A stretch of 64,000 nt of DNA from Fomitopsis serialis (Eukaryota > Basidiomycota > Agaricomycetes > Polyporales > Fomitopsidaceae): positions 62,001-126,000 of the forward strand of contig NW_025954982.1 of the NCBI RefSeq assembly GCF_022376445.1. Direction: 5' to 3'. The translations under genes were made by a program, and so were the position numbers. A model generated the notes under the pieces. That model was not told where the DNA came from and did not search any database. It worked only from the letters and a program-made list of their open reading frames with translations. Positions 46,003 to 58,500 of the stretch are shown piece after piece (the first letter of the stretch is position 1; each line of letters begins with the position of its first letter).

Positions 46003-47831
46003 ATGACCTCTTTCATCGATCTCAACCCTACTATGGGGGTAATGTTCATTGCGATTGTGCTCAGTTCTATGTATGTCACGGTCGTCCCATCCTCACAGTC
46101 ATCTGAACACCTCATAATCACTGTTTATTTCCCTAGTTTCTATGGAGTAACACTAATGCAAACCATCTACTACGTAAGTGGTCCTTTTGATAGAATATGT
46201 ATACTCACTTAGTACAATCCAACAGTATGCTACCTATCCGCGCGACAACATCTTCTTCAAGCTTCTGGTATGAGGCCTTTAACAGAGAAATTGCGGCAGA
46301 GCTGATGCGCGTTCCAAGGTTCTCACGCTGTGGTCAGCCATACCGACTTGGATTATCTGCTATTGTCTGCATACAATATACTGAAAGCATCTTAGGGTGT
46401 TGGATTCTGCATCAACTGCTATGATGTGCTATGCGGCGTACACGTACCTGATCACTGACTTCATGGACGTACTCGCACTTTTGCACATCAACAAGTGCGT
46501 CCGATACACCCTTTCTATGAGATATCACGAAGGCTAATATATGATCTCCTTAGAGTTCTCGGGGTATGCCTCTGCTCAGTGCTGATGCCAGTGTTCTCCT
46601 TACTAAATTCTGATGTATCCTCTTCAGTCGGAACCAATAGTAGCTGTGAGTACTGTGTCACGATTAAGAATGGCAAGCCGTGTACTGAACTATGCACGTC
46701 AACAGAGCATTGTAGCTGTCATCGTTCATGGGTACGTCGATTTGAGACCCATTTGTTCAAAAGGAAACCGAGATATAACGACACCGAAAGGTTCCTGGCT
46801 TATCGAATCTGGACATGTACGCCCTGCCTTCAGCGTTTGGGTACACAACTCACTACTACCCCATCAGTGAACAAACGCTTTGCTCCGCTATCTGTTGTCA
46901 TTGTATGTTGTCCCTCTCCTACTGTTACACTGGACAGCTTGGCTCATCAAACAAGACTGTCCTTTCTGTTGCCGGTTTAGGTGAGTAGGATTGGGAATAT
47001 TACTTACAAGTCTTAACCCCGATACCATAGCACTCGGTTGTTGTGAGTCTCCTCGCTTTGATTGTTCGCGACAGTTACATGAATGACCTATATTAGATGC
47101 CACTGTGCGACAGTAAGTCATGGGATCCAGAAAAGGTCAGTTACTCTACTCAGCTTTTGGAACAGAATCAGGAGTACCTCGTTTGCTATACTAGAAGAAG
47201 CCAGTTTCAATGTGTGTTTGCCTTTCCCATATGTCGACCACGATGGTCACACCCGGCGCTTCAGTGGATCGACAGTGTAATAATCAGCCTGACTGTAACG
47301 GCCGACGTCATGATATCTACCACTATAAGCTATCAGCTATACCGAAGTCGAACAGGCATTCCCAGGTGCAGTACGAGCTCGCAATGCTTTATGGGCTGGT
47401 GGAACTCACTGCACAGGCGAACAGCACCGAAAGGATGATTAATGCGTTGACACTTTGCTACATCATTACCACTGGTATCATACCCGCGTATGCAGCACCA
47501 TATCCATTCATGAAACCCACTGACGAAGTGATATCACGGAAAGCGTCTTGAACGGCGCGGAACTTATCGCAGTGAGTCTACTCCTTTAGTTGACTGTAAC
47601 ATCTCTTGACACAATACTTGCGACACGTAGTATGAGGTAGCACCTACATGCCTCGCTTTTCTAGTGTTCGAAATGCTCATCACCAAAGGTGTGTTGAGCA
47701 CCAATTTTATGCTTGCAGTACAGCTCACTTGTACCTACGCATCGCTGACTAGCTTACGTCAATACTTGTATGGTCACGTTGAGTACCATATTATATATCT
47801 TCATGTCACGATAGCTAATACTCGAACATGA
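46003..47831 (+). CDS. DUF6534-like multi-pass membrane protein (exon model partly open)
   Basis: The order of segments matches a large basidiomycete family of unknown function with several membrane helices. The 5' exons are clear: 46003-46070, 46137-46173, 46226-46267, 46319-46332 (14 nt) and 46396-46494. They encode MTSFIDLNPTMGVMFIAIVL, IFYGVTLMQTIYYYATYPRD and LWVLDSASTAMMCYAAYTYL. Later segments include FLAYRIWT (about 46790), IISLTVTADVMISTTISYQL (47280-47340), ERMINALTLCYIITTGI (47430-47480) and YVNTCMVTLTNTRT with stop at 47829-47831. The middle (46540-46780 and 46860-47250) could not be assembled with confidence, and the gene may be decaying. The family is expanded in agaricomycetes. 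The role is unknown. Confidence 0.62.
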
Positions 47832-48328
47832 CAGCCTCAATTTACGACAGAGTATCCACGGGAAAAGCCTTCCTGACGCTCTACTAAGTATCCACCGGGC
47901 TGGAGAATTGCCAGCACTCGTGTTGCATGCTAGAGACCCTCCGCCATCGTCGGCTGACGACACGGATGACATGATCATGTCCGCGATCAAGGTGAATCAA
48001 ACCGATGAATGTGTAAAGCGATATCTCATTCATGAATTTTCAGTCAAAATCCACTATCCTTACATGTGAACAATGTGGCTCGGTGGTTTGACGACTCATC
48101 AGAACAACTGGTGCGTGAGGTGACAGTCGCTTGGTGACCCTCAATGCACTAACTTGATCAAACTCCAATAGTACCTCCCGCCGGTGATTAGCCTTCATGT
48201 TTCACCGTGGACTGAGTGCACAAAGTAGCAATGCTTGGCGCATGTTGAGATGTAGTTCGTCTGTATGCAGGGACATGTAGATACCTTCAGACAACCTTCA
48301 GAGGCTGAATAAACCTCGTCACAATCAC
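47832..48328. other. Intergenic stretch
   Basis: No gene is recognised. An open frame continuing from 47815 to 48068 (HGKSLPDALLSIHRAGELPA) could be an alternative 3' end of the membrane-protein gene. Confidence 0.4.
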
Positions 48329-50506
48329 TCAGTGCCTCCCATTCAGTGCCTCGGCAGCCCGGTTCTCGTTGATCATATCAGCACACTTCTGCGCCACGGC
48401 AACAACAGGCGCAGCAAGATGGGTGCTGAGGATATGGGGGAAGACGCTGGCATCGGCAACACGCAGACCTTGCACTCCGTGAACGCAGAGACGGTCGTCG
48501 ACGACACCCCCGGGGCGCGGTCCATCATATTCGGGGGCCATCCGGCAGGTCGACGAATAATTATACGTCGTTTCGCAAACCTGTCGGACAAACTCGTCCA
48601 CCTCTTCGTCGGAGTCACCTGCAGGAATCCTGAAGTCAGTGATGGGATATCCGCGTGCCGCCATCTTCTCCTTCAGCTGCATAGGGAACCGGACGCTTTT
48701 GCGCATGACCTCCCTGTCGTGGTCCGTCGACAGATAGTTGGGATCGATGACCGGGTCTTCCTTGGGGTCGCTCGAGAAGAGGCGCACCGTTCCCAGGGAC
48801 GTCGGTCGGAGGTTGACTGCTAGGAAGCCCAATCCTCCGTCGCGCGTGGATTTTGAGGCATCGCTGGTATAGGAGACATCGCTCTTCCCGCGTCGGCGGT
48901 CGATCTGCGCGGGTTGTCTCTCGGAAACAGACGCAGACATGTCGCGCGCCACGATCTATACCAGTCAGCACGTGCCGCTTCAGATGCTCTGTTCACTCAC
49001 AGCCATAACTTCGACGTCTGGAACGTTCTCCGGGAGCGAGGCATCTCTGTCTTCCTCGGAGTTGACCACGGCGTTGTACTTGCCATCGAACAAGCGTGAC
49101 TGCATGAAGATCGACACGTCGAGGACGTTTCCGAGCATCATCCCCACGCCGAAGAAAATGTACATGAGCAGCTGAATGATGGTGATCCACGGCTGTAGTT
49201 TCAGCTTGATGATGGAGTCCCGCAGAGGAACGCGATATTGAGGCGCGGCACCCAAATGATCTTGCTGCAGGCCAGAACATCAGTCAGTACGAAAAGCGGG
49301 GAGATTACGTACAATCGCAAGCTCACCAGATGCGAGCCTACTCCAGGCAGGTCCTTGAGTATGGGAATGCCGTGTCGAGCTAAGTGATCTGCAGGGCCAA
49401 CACCACTGGCTCCAACATCACCAAGCAAGCTCATAGCAACACGCGCAACACTGACCTGAGCATGAGGATCTGAGGAGAGGAGAGAGCGCCCGCACACAAG
49501 ATGACTTCTCTCCGCACTCCTATGTACCGCGACGGGAATTTCTCGCCGAGGGACTGGAGAAACACTCCTCCCGCCTTCAACACTCCGGACGACGTTTCGT
49601 GGATATCGATCTTGAGGACAAGGGTGCGGACACAGATGTGCAACCGACGTCGGCGTTCTTTGACCAATTGCGCGGGCAGAAATGCGGAGAACGCGGAGCT
49701 TCGACGACCCCAGCGATCGAGGGAGTAGTGCATCTTGGCACAGCCGAAAGACGAATGTAGCGGCGAATTGAGATCGTCTACGTAGGGAATGCCCATAGCC
49801 GTCGCTCCTTCGATAATGCTTAAGACAAGTATCAGTACGCATGTGTGTGGCGGCTCAACGTGCTGCTCACTACGGCGTGTTCTTCCAGAAGTAGGGCTGG
49901 AAAGAACGGTTTTGCCATTCGCCTGAATATTCGGGTGAGAATTCTACGTCCATGAATGTCGCGAACACAGTACCTGCAACACCATGAAAGTCCGAAGCCT
50001 TGCTGGGATCCTGATCAAGGTCGGTCTCTGACTTAACGAAATACGGCTGCATCTCATCGTAGCCCCATCACTTCCGGCCCGCTTGGCTCCACGAATTGTA
50101 CTCGCCGGGGAGGCCACGGGTGTATAGCATTGCATTGATCTTCGACGAGCCTCCCAGCGAGCAACCTGCAGCCATCTGAAAGACGCGATCGTTAACGTGC
50201 GCCTGGGGCGTAGATTCCCAGAGGCGCGAGCGTGACCCGTCAGACGCAAAGTGAGAAGACAAGAGGGGTACGCGAGAGATAAAGCCGTCTTTGACATCGC
50301 CGCGTTCGACTACGAGCACCGACACGGACTCGTCCTCGCTGAGACGGTTTGCGAGCACGCATGCAGCAGTTCCCCCTCCTGCAATGTGGGCGGATGAGAG
50401 GAAGACAATAAGAGGTGAATCGTAGAAGCTCACCAACAATGATGTAGTCGTAAGTGCCGGCGAGGTCCCGGGGTCGCGTAGTCGGATACGTCGTGAAAAG
50501 CCCCAT
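48329..50506 (-). pseudogene. GMC oxidoreductase with in-frame TGA and altered catalytic His
   Basis: This is a flavoenzyme of the glucose-methanol-choline family. Exons are 50506-50434, 50378-49974, 49922-49874, 49818-49456, 49405-49327, 49264-49001 and 48955-48329. They sum to 1860 nt, a whole number of codons (619 if the stop is ignored). The FAD-binding start is YDYIIVGGGTAACVLANRL, followed by AAGCSLGGSSKINAMLYTRG and ILCAGALSSPQILMLSGVGP (GMC signature). At codon 128 a TGA (50068-50070) follows AGRK and precedes WGYDEMQPYF. Near the C-terminus TTYNYSSTCRM has Asn (codon 48560-48562) where the family has the catalytic His. The second active-site His is kept in STHLAAPVV. A hydrophobic segment (IIQLLMYIFFGVGMML) is an unusual insert. 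Both changes argue for loss of oxidase activity. Confidence 0.85.
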
Positions 50507-52163
50507 GTTGACGTCTACAAGTAACGAGGGGCCTCTGTGAGATACATGGGCAAGGTATAAAGCGGCAAAAAGGGAATACAGGTACTTACAGTGTGCCGCG
50601 GCCAACTCGGGGGTAACATGGCTGTGAAACGTGTGGAAAGCACGGGCGGTGGTTGCGAAGCAGGCCTCAGACGCCGTTGACTATTTAAGGTCGAAGTCCA
50701 TATGTTATGCTGTTTCTCGCCTTGGTACCTATCTACGACAGAGTAAGACGAGACATCGTGGTGCTCCTCCAGCCTAGTCGTTGATCCACAAGCATAGAAT
50801 CGCCTTCTTCAAACCAGTTAAATTTTGGACTGGGCCAGCCTCAGCCTGAGGATTGAGGGTCGACCAACTTGAAGGTCGATTTGAAGAGTCGTCTCTGGCA
50901 TTGCCGCAGGGTTTCGGTAGCATAGTATGCTGCTTCTCCACACAATAGTGTTGCCACACGCTCTACATGGCTCGTGTAATGTAGTTGGGAAAGCATCGAT
51001 GTCGGTCTGTCGCGGTCGTGCCAGCGCAGGAGGAGGAGAAAAGTGACTTCTCCTCGACGCCTTCGAGTCGGGCGGTGACCTAGATGATGCCAGAATCAGC
51101 AGCCAGATCGCGCTCCCGATTGCACATCGGGATCACGTACTGCCCAATCATAGCCCTCGCAGGCAGCGGCATCCGACTTGTCCGAGTCCGGGTCGACGTG
51201 TAGTAAGTACGGTTGTTTCAAGTTCTGTGACACCTTCGCATTTGGTGCGGAAATATCTTCTGACAGGTGTGCCTAGCAAGCTGACATCCGCAGGTGTATT
51301 TCAGAGATGATGATGTGCCGATACCACAGCGCGATCGAACTCTAGTTGTACACTTCAAGTGGGTACGGTACCACAAGTGACAGAACTGTCCGACGTTTCG
51401 GAGCGACCTCTATGTCGTTTTGTCCATGGTTGACTGGCGTGCGCATCATAGATGCCTCATTATTGATGGATATGTAACAGAAAACCCTATGCGAAAGACT
51501 CAGACTGGTACGTCTGGCTTATTAGTACGACGTCGGACGATATGCGTGATCACCGTGCCGCGGCAGAGCAGATTGGCGACGTAGATGTTTCGCAGTAAGC
51601 ATAGGGGCCCCCTACAGCCTGCTACGTCATAGTTCACGATTGAACTGATAGTTCGCAGAACTCAGCCTTCCGATATAGGTGAGTATATAGGTGGTCCTGC
51701 CCGCTCCTAACGTCTGCGCGGTTCTACCAGCCGTGCTTCGAGAAAGGGTCCAGAGTATGGTCGCGCGATGTGTCAAATGAACAAAGTTCAACTGCATAGG
51801 TCGTCGGAACAGCCATGTCTTCTCTGTTTCACCCACACCGTGACGCCGTCGTCGCCCGGCGGCCTAGCGACTCTATTTCGAACACGCTAACGCTGACTAG
51901 CCATCAAGTCAAGAACACATAATCACCGCAACATGATACCACCGTATCCCGTCTAGTATGGCGCCGCGCGATGCTTTCCGGCAGTTGTTTAGCCGTATAC
52001 AGGGCATTGGTACGGGGGACCGCTCCAGGTACTGTGCACTAAGCTCCAGAGGCTTCCTGGCGTCACCCGCGTGGATACTACGAGTTGTATAAAGATACAG
52101 TGAGAGTGCTCATGAACGCACTGTTTCTCATTTCCTACAGCATAGAGCCGGCTTGCTGACAAG
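50507..52163. other. Divergent intergenic region GMC/P450
   Basis: No gene is recognised in 1.65 kb. A likely intron in the GMC leader lies at about 50589-50519 (donor gtaagtacc, acceptor cttgtag on the minus strand). A minus-strand TTAAATAG is near 50683. The right end is the P450 promoter. Confidence 0.45.
52088..52094 (+). promoter_or_regulatory. TATA box of P450
   Basis: A consensus TATAAAG lies 70 nt before the ATG at 52164. Confidence 0.6.
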
Positions 52164-54327
52164 ATGTCTCTCCTGCTTGCAACTTACGCGTCTATTGCTT
52201 GTGGCCTGTTGTATCTCGTCCGTGTGTTCTCCGATCGTCATCGTTGTGTAGGCCATCCCCCCTTTCCGAGGATGACCCTGTTTATTCACTGCTCTCTTCC
52301 AGATGTCCGACATTCCCACCGTTGGCGGGCCCTCACTCCCGATCTTCTCTTACATCGGCGCCATACGATCCCTCGTAGATGCAGCCAACATCATACAAGA
52401 CGGCTACGCAAAGGTGCACGGCCTGTTTAAGCCACTCAATTCTGGAACAGCTGACCAATGATAAGCATCAGTACAAAAATCACTGCTTCAAGTACGCAGA
52501 ACTTGGCTACTGGTGTGTTCTCGTCACATCCCCAGCAGCCGTAGAGGAGCTTGCGCGGGCTCCAGAAGATGTCGTGTCGTTCTCTGCCGCCGCAATTGAC
52601 GTGAGTTCAGTTGTCTCAGACGATCCATATAGCGAGGGGAAACATCGACATTTCGAAAAAATTAATACTGATTAGGCCTGGCAATGGACAGCTGGTGCAG
52701 ATTCCATACACCCTAGGCCCGAACATCGCGCGAGATCCCTATCACATCCGAGTCCTCCGTACACGACTCATGCGTAACGTTCCACGGATAATTGACGATC
52801 TACGGGACGAGATTGTGTGTACTTTCAATGACAAGATACGAATTGCGGATTCTGGTAACTCGAATGGTGAGTCTTGACTATCTCGTTGTGCTGCATCTCA
52901 AGTCATTTTATCGTGTTCGTAGAATGGGTTAGTATAGGCCTGAAGGATGTAGCTTTCCAGAGCGTATGTCGGGCTGCCAACCGCATATTTGTCGGTCTAC
53001 CAGTGTGTATGTACTCTCAACTTGGTCCCGGATCTCACGGTCTCCATCCGACTGAAGTGACATGATGTCTGCTCACGTAGGCAGAGATCCCGACTACATA
53101 GCGGTCAACGAAGGATTTACGATGGATGTTGTCGTTGGGAGCACTCTCATCAAGTTATTCCCTTCATTTTTAAAGCCGTACGTCTTTAGTCCTGCTGCAC
53201 GTCATTGAAGTTGACACTCAAACTCAATATGCAGATTTGTTGCAAAATTCTGCACGAATATCCCCAGGAGTGTTGATCGTGTTGTCCACCACTTGGAACC
53301 GATAATAAAGGAGCGCTTACTGCGTGCAGCCATGGATGTGAAACCACACTATGCAGACGACGAGGAAGACAACCCGGTCAGTGTCTCTCTCGCAGATGCC
53401 TATGCGACTGTGCTGAATTTCTCCCGGATGCTTCTGCAAGAGTGATCTGCTGCAATGGCTCATCGAAGGTGCACAGGAGAGCACTGAGCGAACTGTCTCT
53501 GCACTCGCTTTGCGAGTGCTAGTCGTCAATTTCGCTGCACTCCATACGACGTCTACTGTGCGTCTATTGGATCCGTTTGGAATCCGACTGTTGTCGGCTC
53601 CGTCTGATCCAGATTCTTGTGTAGGTACTCACCCATAGCTTATCCTACCTGGCGGCCTACCCGGAACACGCGGCATCTCTCCGGGACGAAGTCGATCGGG
53701 TTGTCCAAGCCGACGGCTGGAGCAAGGCCGCGGTTGGAAACATGTGCCTCGTCGACAGCTTCCTTAAGGAAGTGGGGCGCGTCACTGGCTTGGGTGCAAG
53801 TAAGTAAGCTCTGTTCTCGTAATCTCTGAATTTTTGACTCATGACCGGGCAATAGTATCTATCAACCGCAAAACAGTACAGGATTATACGATTTCGGACG
53901 GGACGTTCATACCAAAAGGCACCTTCCTAGCTGCCGCGGCTCGTCCTATCCACTTTGATGGCGAACACTATGCAAATCCCGATGTGTTTGACCCCTGGCG
54001 CTTCGTAAATGGGGGAGGGAAAGACCACATGATCAAGACAAGCGACCATTACCTGCTGTGGGGGCATGGTCGACATGCGTGGTACGTCTCTCAGCAGAGT
54101 GGCTATGGTTGATGAATACTCAGGGCGGGTTATATGCTAGTCCTGGTCGCTTCTTCGCTGCGACGATGCTCAAGCTGATACTCGCGCACGTCGTTATGAC
54201 TTACGACGTCAGAAGCCTGGACGGGGTAGCTGCACACGCTACACCGCCGCCGACGTGGATATCCGCATCAATGATCCCTAATCGCAAGGCAAAGGTGCTC
54301 TTCCGCGAGAGACAGCCAAAGCGTTGA
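52164..54327 (+). CDS. Cytochrome P450, ent-kaurene-oxidase-like type, 504 aa
   Basis: Eleven exons sum to 1515 nt: 52164-52247, 52303-52413, 52472-52600, 52692-52854, 52923-53006, 53081-53177, 53235-53376, 53441-53557, 53625-53799, 53856-54081 and 54141-54327. The N-terminus is a membrane anchor (LLLATYASIACGLLYLV) followed by IPTVGGPSLPIFSYIG. Typical blocks follow: IPYTLGPNIARDPYHI, DLLQWLIEGAQ, the I-helix equivalent NFAALHTTST, ExxR as EVGR, and the heme motif LLWGHGRHACPGRFFAA. In this type the motif normally starts with Phe; here it is Trp. It belongs to a different P450 group from the two at the left. The substrate is unknown; relatives oxidise terpenoids and other hydrophobic compounds. 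Confidence 0.93.
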
Positions 54328-54964
54328 TTTACAGAGCATGGAAAGACCCGGAGGTGGCATCCCACGCGTCACGATGAGAGCTTGTATATCACGGACACTC
54401 AGGCCTCAGGCACAGAGTAAAGTAGTAACATAACAGTCACGAATCTAAGTCTGGGGGGGCATGCAACCCGCAGAACGACGACACAAGCACGGCAGCCTTC
54501 GATAGGACCCGAATTGAAGTAGACTCGAAGTTCTGGAGACGGCGTGTAAATGCTCTCATCACGCCAGGGTGTCACTGACTTCTTGTAGTACTGGCTTACT
54601 ACTGAACGCTATACAAACGAACAGCTTCTACGGTTCATTGGTCGAATAACGGGGCCAGGAGACGTGTGACCTGCTCAGCGACTTGATGTACTAGGAGTCG
54701 GCGCCTCCCTGCGCCGCTAGCTTCCGTCCATCGAGTCATGTGTGAACCCATTCCTAGGCGATGACTAGATTCAAGGTCAGCTGGCGGACAGCAAAGCTCA
54801 GGGTGCCATCTTAGCAGGGGAAGACTCCCCCGTCGCTATGACCTCAAGATGATCCTACGGAAAGCAGTCTATCACGGTACGGGATAATCAGACACCAGTA
54901 TTGACATACTAGTCCGTCACACTGGGCACACACAACACCACGAAAGTTGTCGCAGGAGGCATAC
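54328..54964. other. Intergenic stretch between convergent genes
   Basis: No gene is recognised in 640 bases. Confidence 0.5.
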
Positions 54965-55559
54965 CTAAGCACCACCCTCGCCCCCAGTGTCCTTCTTCGA
55001 CAGCACCGCATCATAAATGACCAACTTGTCCGGCATCGGGCCCGCAACCCTCTTCAGCGCGGGCAGCGCGTGAAAGTACGCCAGCAAGATCACGTCGCAG
55101 ATGTCCTGCCACTGTGGGACGGGCTCGGGACCGCCCGCCTCGTAGACGTCCATGAGGCGGTCATTCATAGAGAAGTACATCATCGCCTCCGCGATGTCTT
55201 GGTCCGCAGGCGGCGAGTGCGGCGGGAATGCCTCCTGCATCCACCGGTGCGCGGTGCGCGCGGTAAGCATGAGCGCAGCGCGCCCCCGAGCGATTGGCGA
55301 CTCAGGCGCGATATCTGTGCCCGAGCGGAACTCCTGCAGTACGCACATATCAGGCATGCATGCGGAAGGTGTCGAAGGGAGTACGTACGTCTTTGTCGAC
55401 CGTCGAGAGAAAATGCCCGATGATCATGGTGTTCCTCACGACCGCAGCGCAGTAATGGCTCGGGTCGGAGTACAGTCCCGGGACGAGATCCTGGGACTGC
55501 GTGCGGGCTAGGCCCTCGAACACGTCAAGCGTCTGCTCTGCCGTCGGGTTCTCCACCAT
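54965..55559 (-). CDS. Unrecognised protein, 5' end unresolved
   Basis: Two exons are supported. The first runs from about 55559 (ATG of MVENPTAEQTLDVFEG) to 55389 and the second from 55333 to 54965, ending KKDTGGEGGA. The frame is open further upstream (SAPSRAAKDSSVPLDDVP), so more 5' coding sequence or a mitochondrial-type presequence is possible. The protein is helical in composition, with SHYCAAVVRNTMIIGHFLS, ARGRAALMLTARTAHRWMQ and DICDVILLAYFHALPALKR. No family is recognised. The opposite strand is open too but has poorer composition. Confidence 0.5.
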
Positions 55560-58500
55560 CGGCACGTCGTCAAGCGGCACGGACGAATCTTTCGCTGCGC
55601 GAGAGGGGGCGCTGCTACTGAAGGCAGCGCAAGGACGACCGAAGCATGTTCGGGCAGGGTCTGCTGCATACGGTCATCCGGATTGCACGGGGTAGACACG
55701 AAAAGTCGCGCACGGTGCACGTGTCTTTCGAGGACCTGAGTGCGGCCAAGAGATGCAAATGCACGAGAGATAGCCCTTGTAGGTCGTGCAAGTGTCGTCC
55801 CGGGATGTATCCCAGGTTGCCTGAGCGAGTGTGCACTGGCCTGGACCTGTAAAGCACGAAAAGCGCCTGCGTGGAACTTGAACATGTTGATAGAAAGGCA
55901 CCAAGATATCCGACAACGTTGCGGCGACAGCAGAGCAGAAGTCGGCGAAGTTCAGTCGTCAATGATGAGAGAGGACAGTTGTCACAGTCTGCTGTTGGTA
56001 GTGCTGCAGCTGCGTTCTTCGTTCAGCCGGAGGGAGGAAGCAAGAAACGTCGCGTGTGTGGCGCACCTCCCCACAGTAGCCGGCACCTGCCGGTCCGGTC
56101 GCCACAAAGCTACCTGCTTGCCAGCTAAGTCACGGTCTGCAACGGGGGCTACTACGCTCAGTACACTGTTATATGGTTCGAATCTCGAAGCTGCGCCTCA
56201 ACCGCATCGGATTGCCTATCGGTATCTCTAATATTGTCATCTTGAGCTATGCAGTGTGTCCAATTCAAGATCGCTGAGGGACGAATATAGTGCCCTATTT
56301 CAAGTTGGCACGCAACACCACGGTGGTGACTCGTTTACTCGGAGTCGTCCTCGCCCCTCGTCGGTGGTGCGTGGCCGGAACCGAGTGTTGCTATTTGGAT
56401 GAGATGAACACAACGACGCGACGACAGCGGGACAACATGCCATGAGTAGTCACACTACTGGTGTAGGTCTCCTCGAGCTCTTCTGGACGTCTCGATGCTT
56501 CAGTTCGGCCATGGCGAAGTTGTCTGCAAGACTGTACAGCCAAGCATATGTACAAGAAAGGGTGAGTTCTCGTCCGGATTACTACGGTCGATCGGAGACT
56601 GATATGTCTGCCTTACTGTGTGGCCTTGCAATTGCACAATTCAATCATAGCCACAAATTTGGACGCGTAGAGTGCAAGCCCGAGTCCTAGGTAGCCTAAG
56701 AATGAGTAACTGACATCGTCCAACTGGTGGAAAACCGTACATCGGAAAGAAACACATACTATTGCACGGGACTTCGACAACGCCCTAAGTACGGTGGCCA
56801 TCGCAGGAAAAGTGAAGCTGTAGCCTTTTGCCAGCTCTAGCTTACTGCATCTCATCGAGGGATAGGTACCCGTGAGAGGGAGTGGGGGAGAGGGTTCGCG
56901 ACTGGAGGGCGCGGCTCGTGGCAGTACATGGAAAGTTTGGCGAGCCTGTCTGTCCAGGCGTCCGACCCAGGCATTCTGCTGAATCGCATGATTGTTGGCC
57001 GCGATTCGCAGGCGGGTATCGAAGCTGAAGCTTCACGACCGTGCCATACATGACTCTGCATGATGACCTCAGAAGCTGGCTCTAAGTAGTATAGCTCGCG
57101 AGGCTATTACACAGTCGGTACGGAACAAATAAAAACGAATGAGACGACGTACTGATCTATTAAATCTTATTTGCAGGAAGTAGTAAAGTGTTCCGACGGA
57201 CATACGGCGGGTCATGCCCGGATGGGCGTGACAAGGGCTCAGCGCCATGGTGAGCACGTTTGTTGAAGTCCTGGCCCGTGAGTCCATCCGAGTCACGTAC
57301 GCAAAGATGCTATGCCCGCGCGCGAGGGACATCGCATCAGGCGACTTTGTCCTATCACTCATTCGGCACCGACTACAGGATTAGGCTCGAACGACTCGTA
57401 CTGCCAGCAGAAACTGTAGTACGAGACAGCGCGCTTGCCGTCCTCGAACGGACAAATCAGCACCGTCAATTGAAGGGCCAACAAACGGTTGTATGTGATA
57501 CCCAAACGGGAGACGGAACAGTACGGCGGAGGCCCCAAAATGTTGTCCAGAAGTTGTCGAAGCAGCGAGGTGCGATCTCACCGTCCCGTCCGAAATGGAA
57601 GGCCGGCGTGGTCTGTCAGGTATCTGTCAGGTATGAAGACAGGACAATCAGGAAGGACTCAACGCGACGGGGTCTGTCACAGTGTCATCAGGAATACTGA
57701 ACACGAGGTTGCTCCATGCGCGAGTCGGGCAGGCTAGTGCGGGCGGGCCTCGCTGACTCGGACTGGAAAAGAGATGGCAGGATAACGGGCGGTACCAGGA
57801 GGTACCGCAGTGTCTGTCATGTCTGATGTAGCATGTGTAATGTGGTGCATCACAGCTGTCTGTGTACTCAACATGATACATCAGCTTATGACACTAGTAG
57901 CTCACGTACATATGGCATCCTCAAACCCGGCATCTAGTACCACACACGTTCATGCATTATCTCCGTACTGTGAGGACAGAGCCCGTGACAGTGTAGCCTG
58001 CTGTCTAGGATCTTAGACCTTGAGGGTTTCTGCGAGGGAAGCACTGGATGAGAGGTATTGAACATCCTTGGACGGATCACTATGTGGTGATACTCCTCCA
58101 CAACTTGTCGCCCGTTCAATAATACTACCTTGACTTTAGGCTTCCGTTAACTGAAGTAGGTGGACCACAACGAACGAGCGGTAGAAAATCCCCAGCAGAT
58201 TATATTTGTCTCTGGATTGATAGCTGAGGCCTCCGTGTCCAGACTCGGAGGAGCGGTGATCGGAACGTGTTCTCCATCAACAATTAGCAGTGTCGAGGGC
58301 TAAGCCAGACCGTGACCATGGCACGGGGTGGTTGAGGTCGAACAGCAGATGAAGTCAAGACCCGGTGTCCTCCACCTGTATAATGATTCCTCTGGAAGGG
58401 ACCTATCGGTTTGCAAACAACTGTAAGCAACAGCGTACGCCCGCTTCCCCTTTAGTGCTCGTCTTACTTCAGCAACAACTCCTACTTAAGTCTTACCCAG

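Noticed and set aside
1..54327. A biosynthetic gene cluster made of P450s, methyltransferases and GMC oxidoreductase
   Set aside because: No core synthase is present, the enzymes are spread over 54 kb, and conventional genes and the A/B array separate them. Co-function is not supported.
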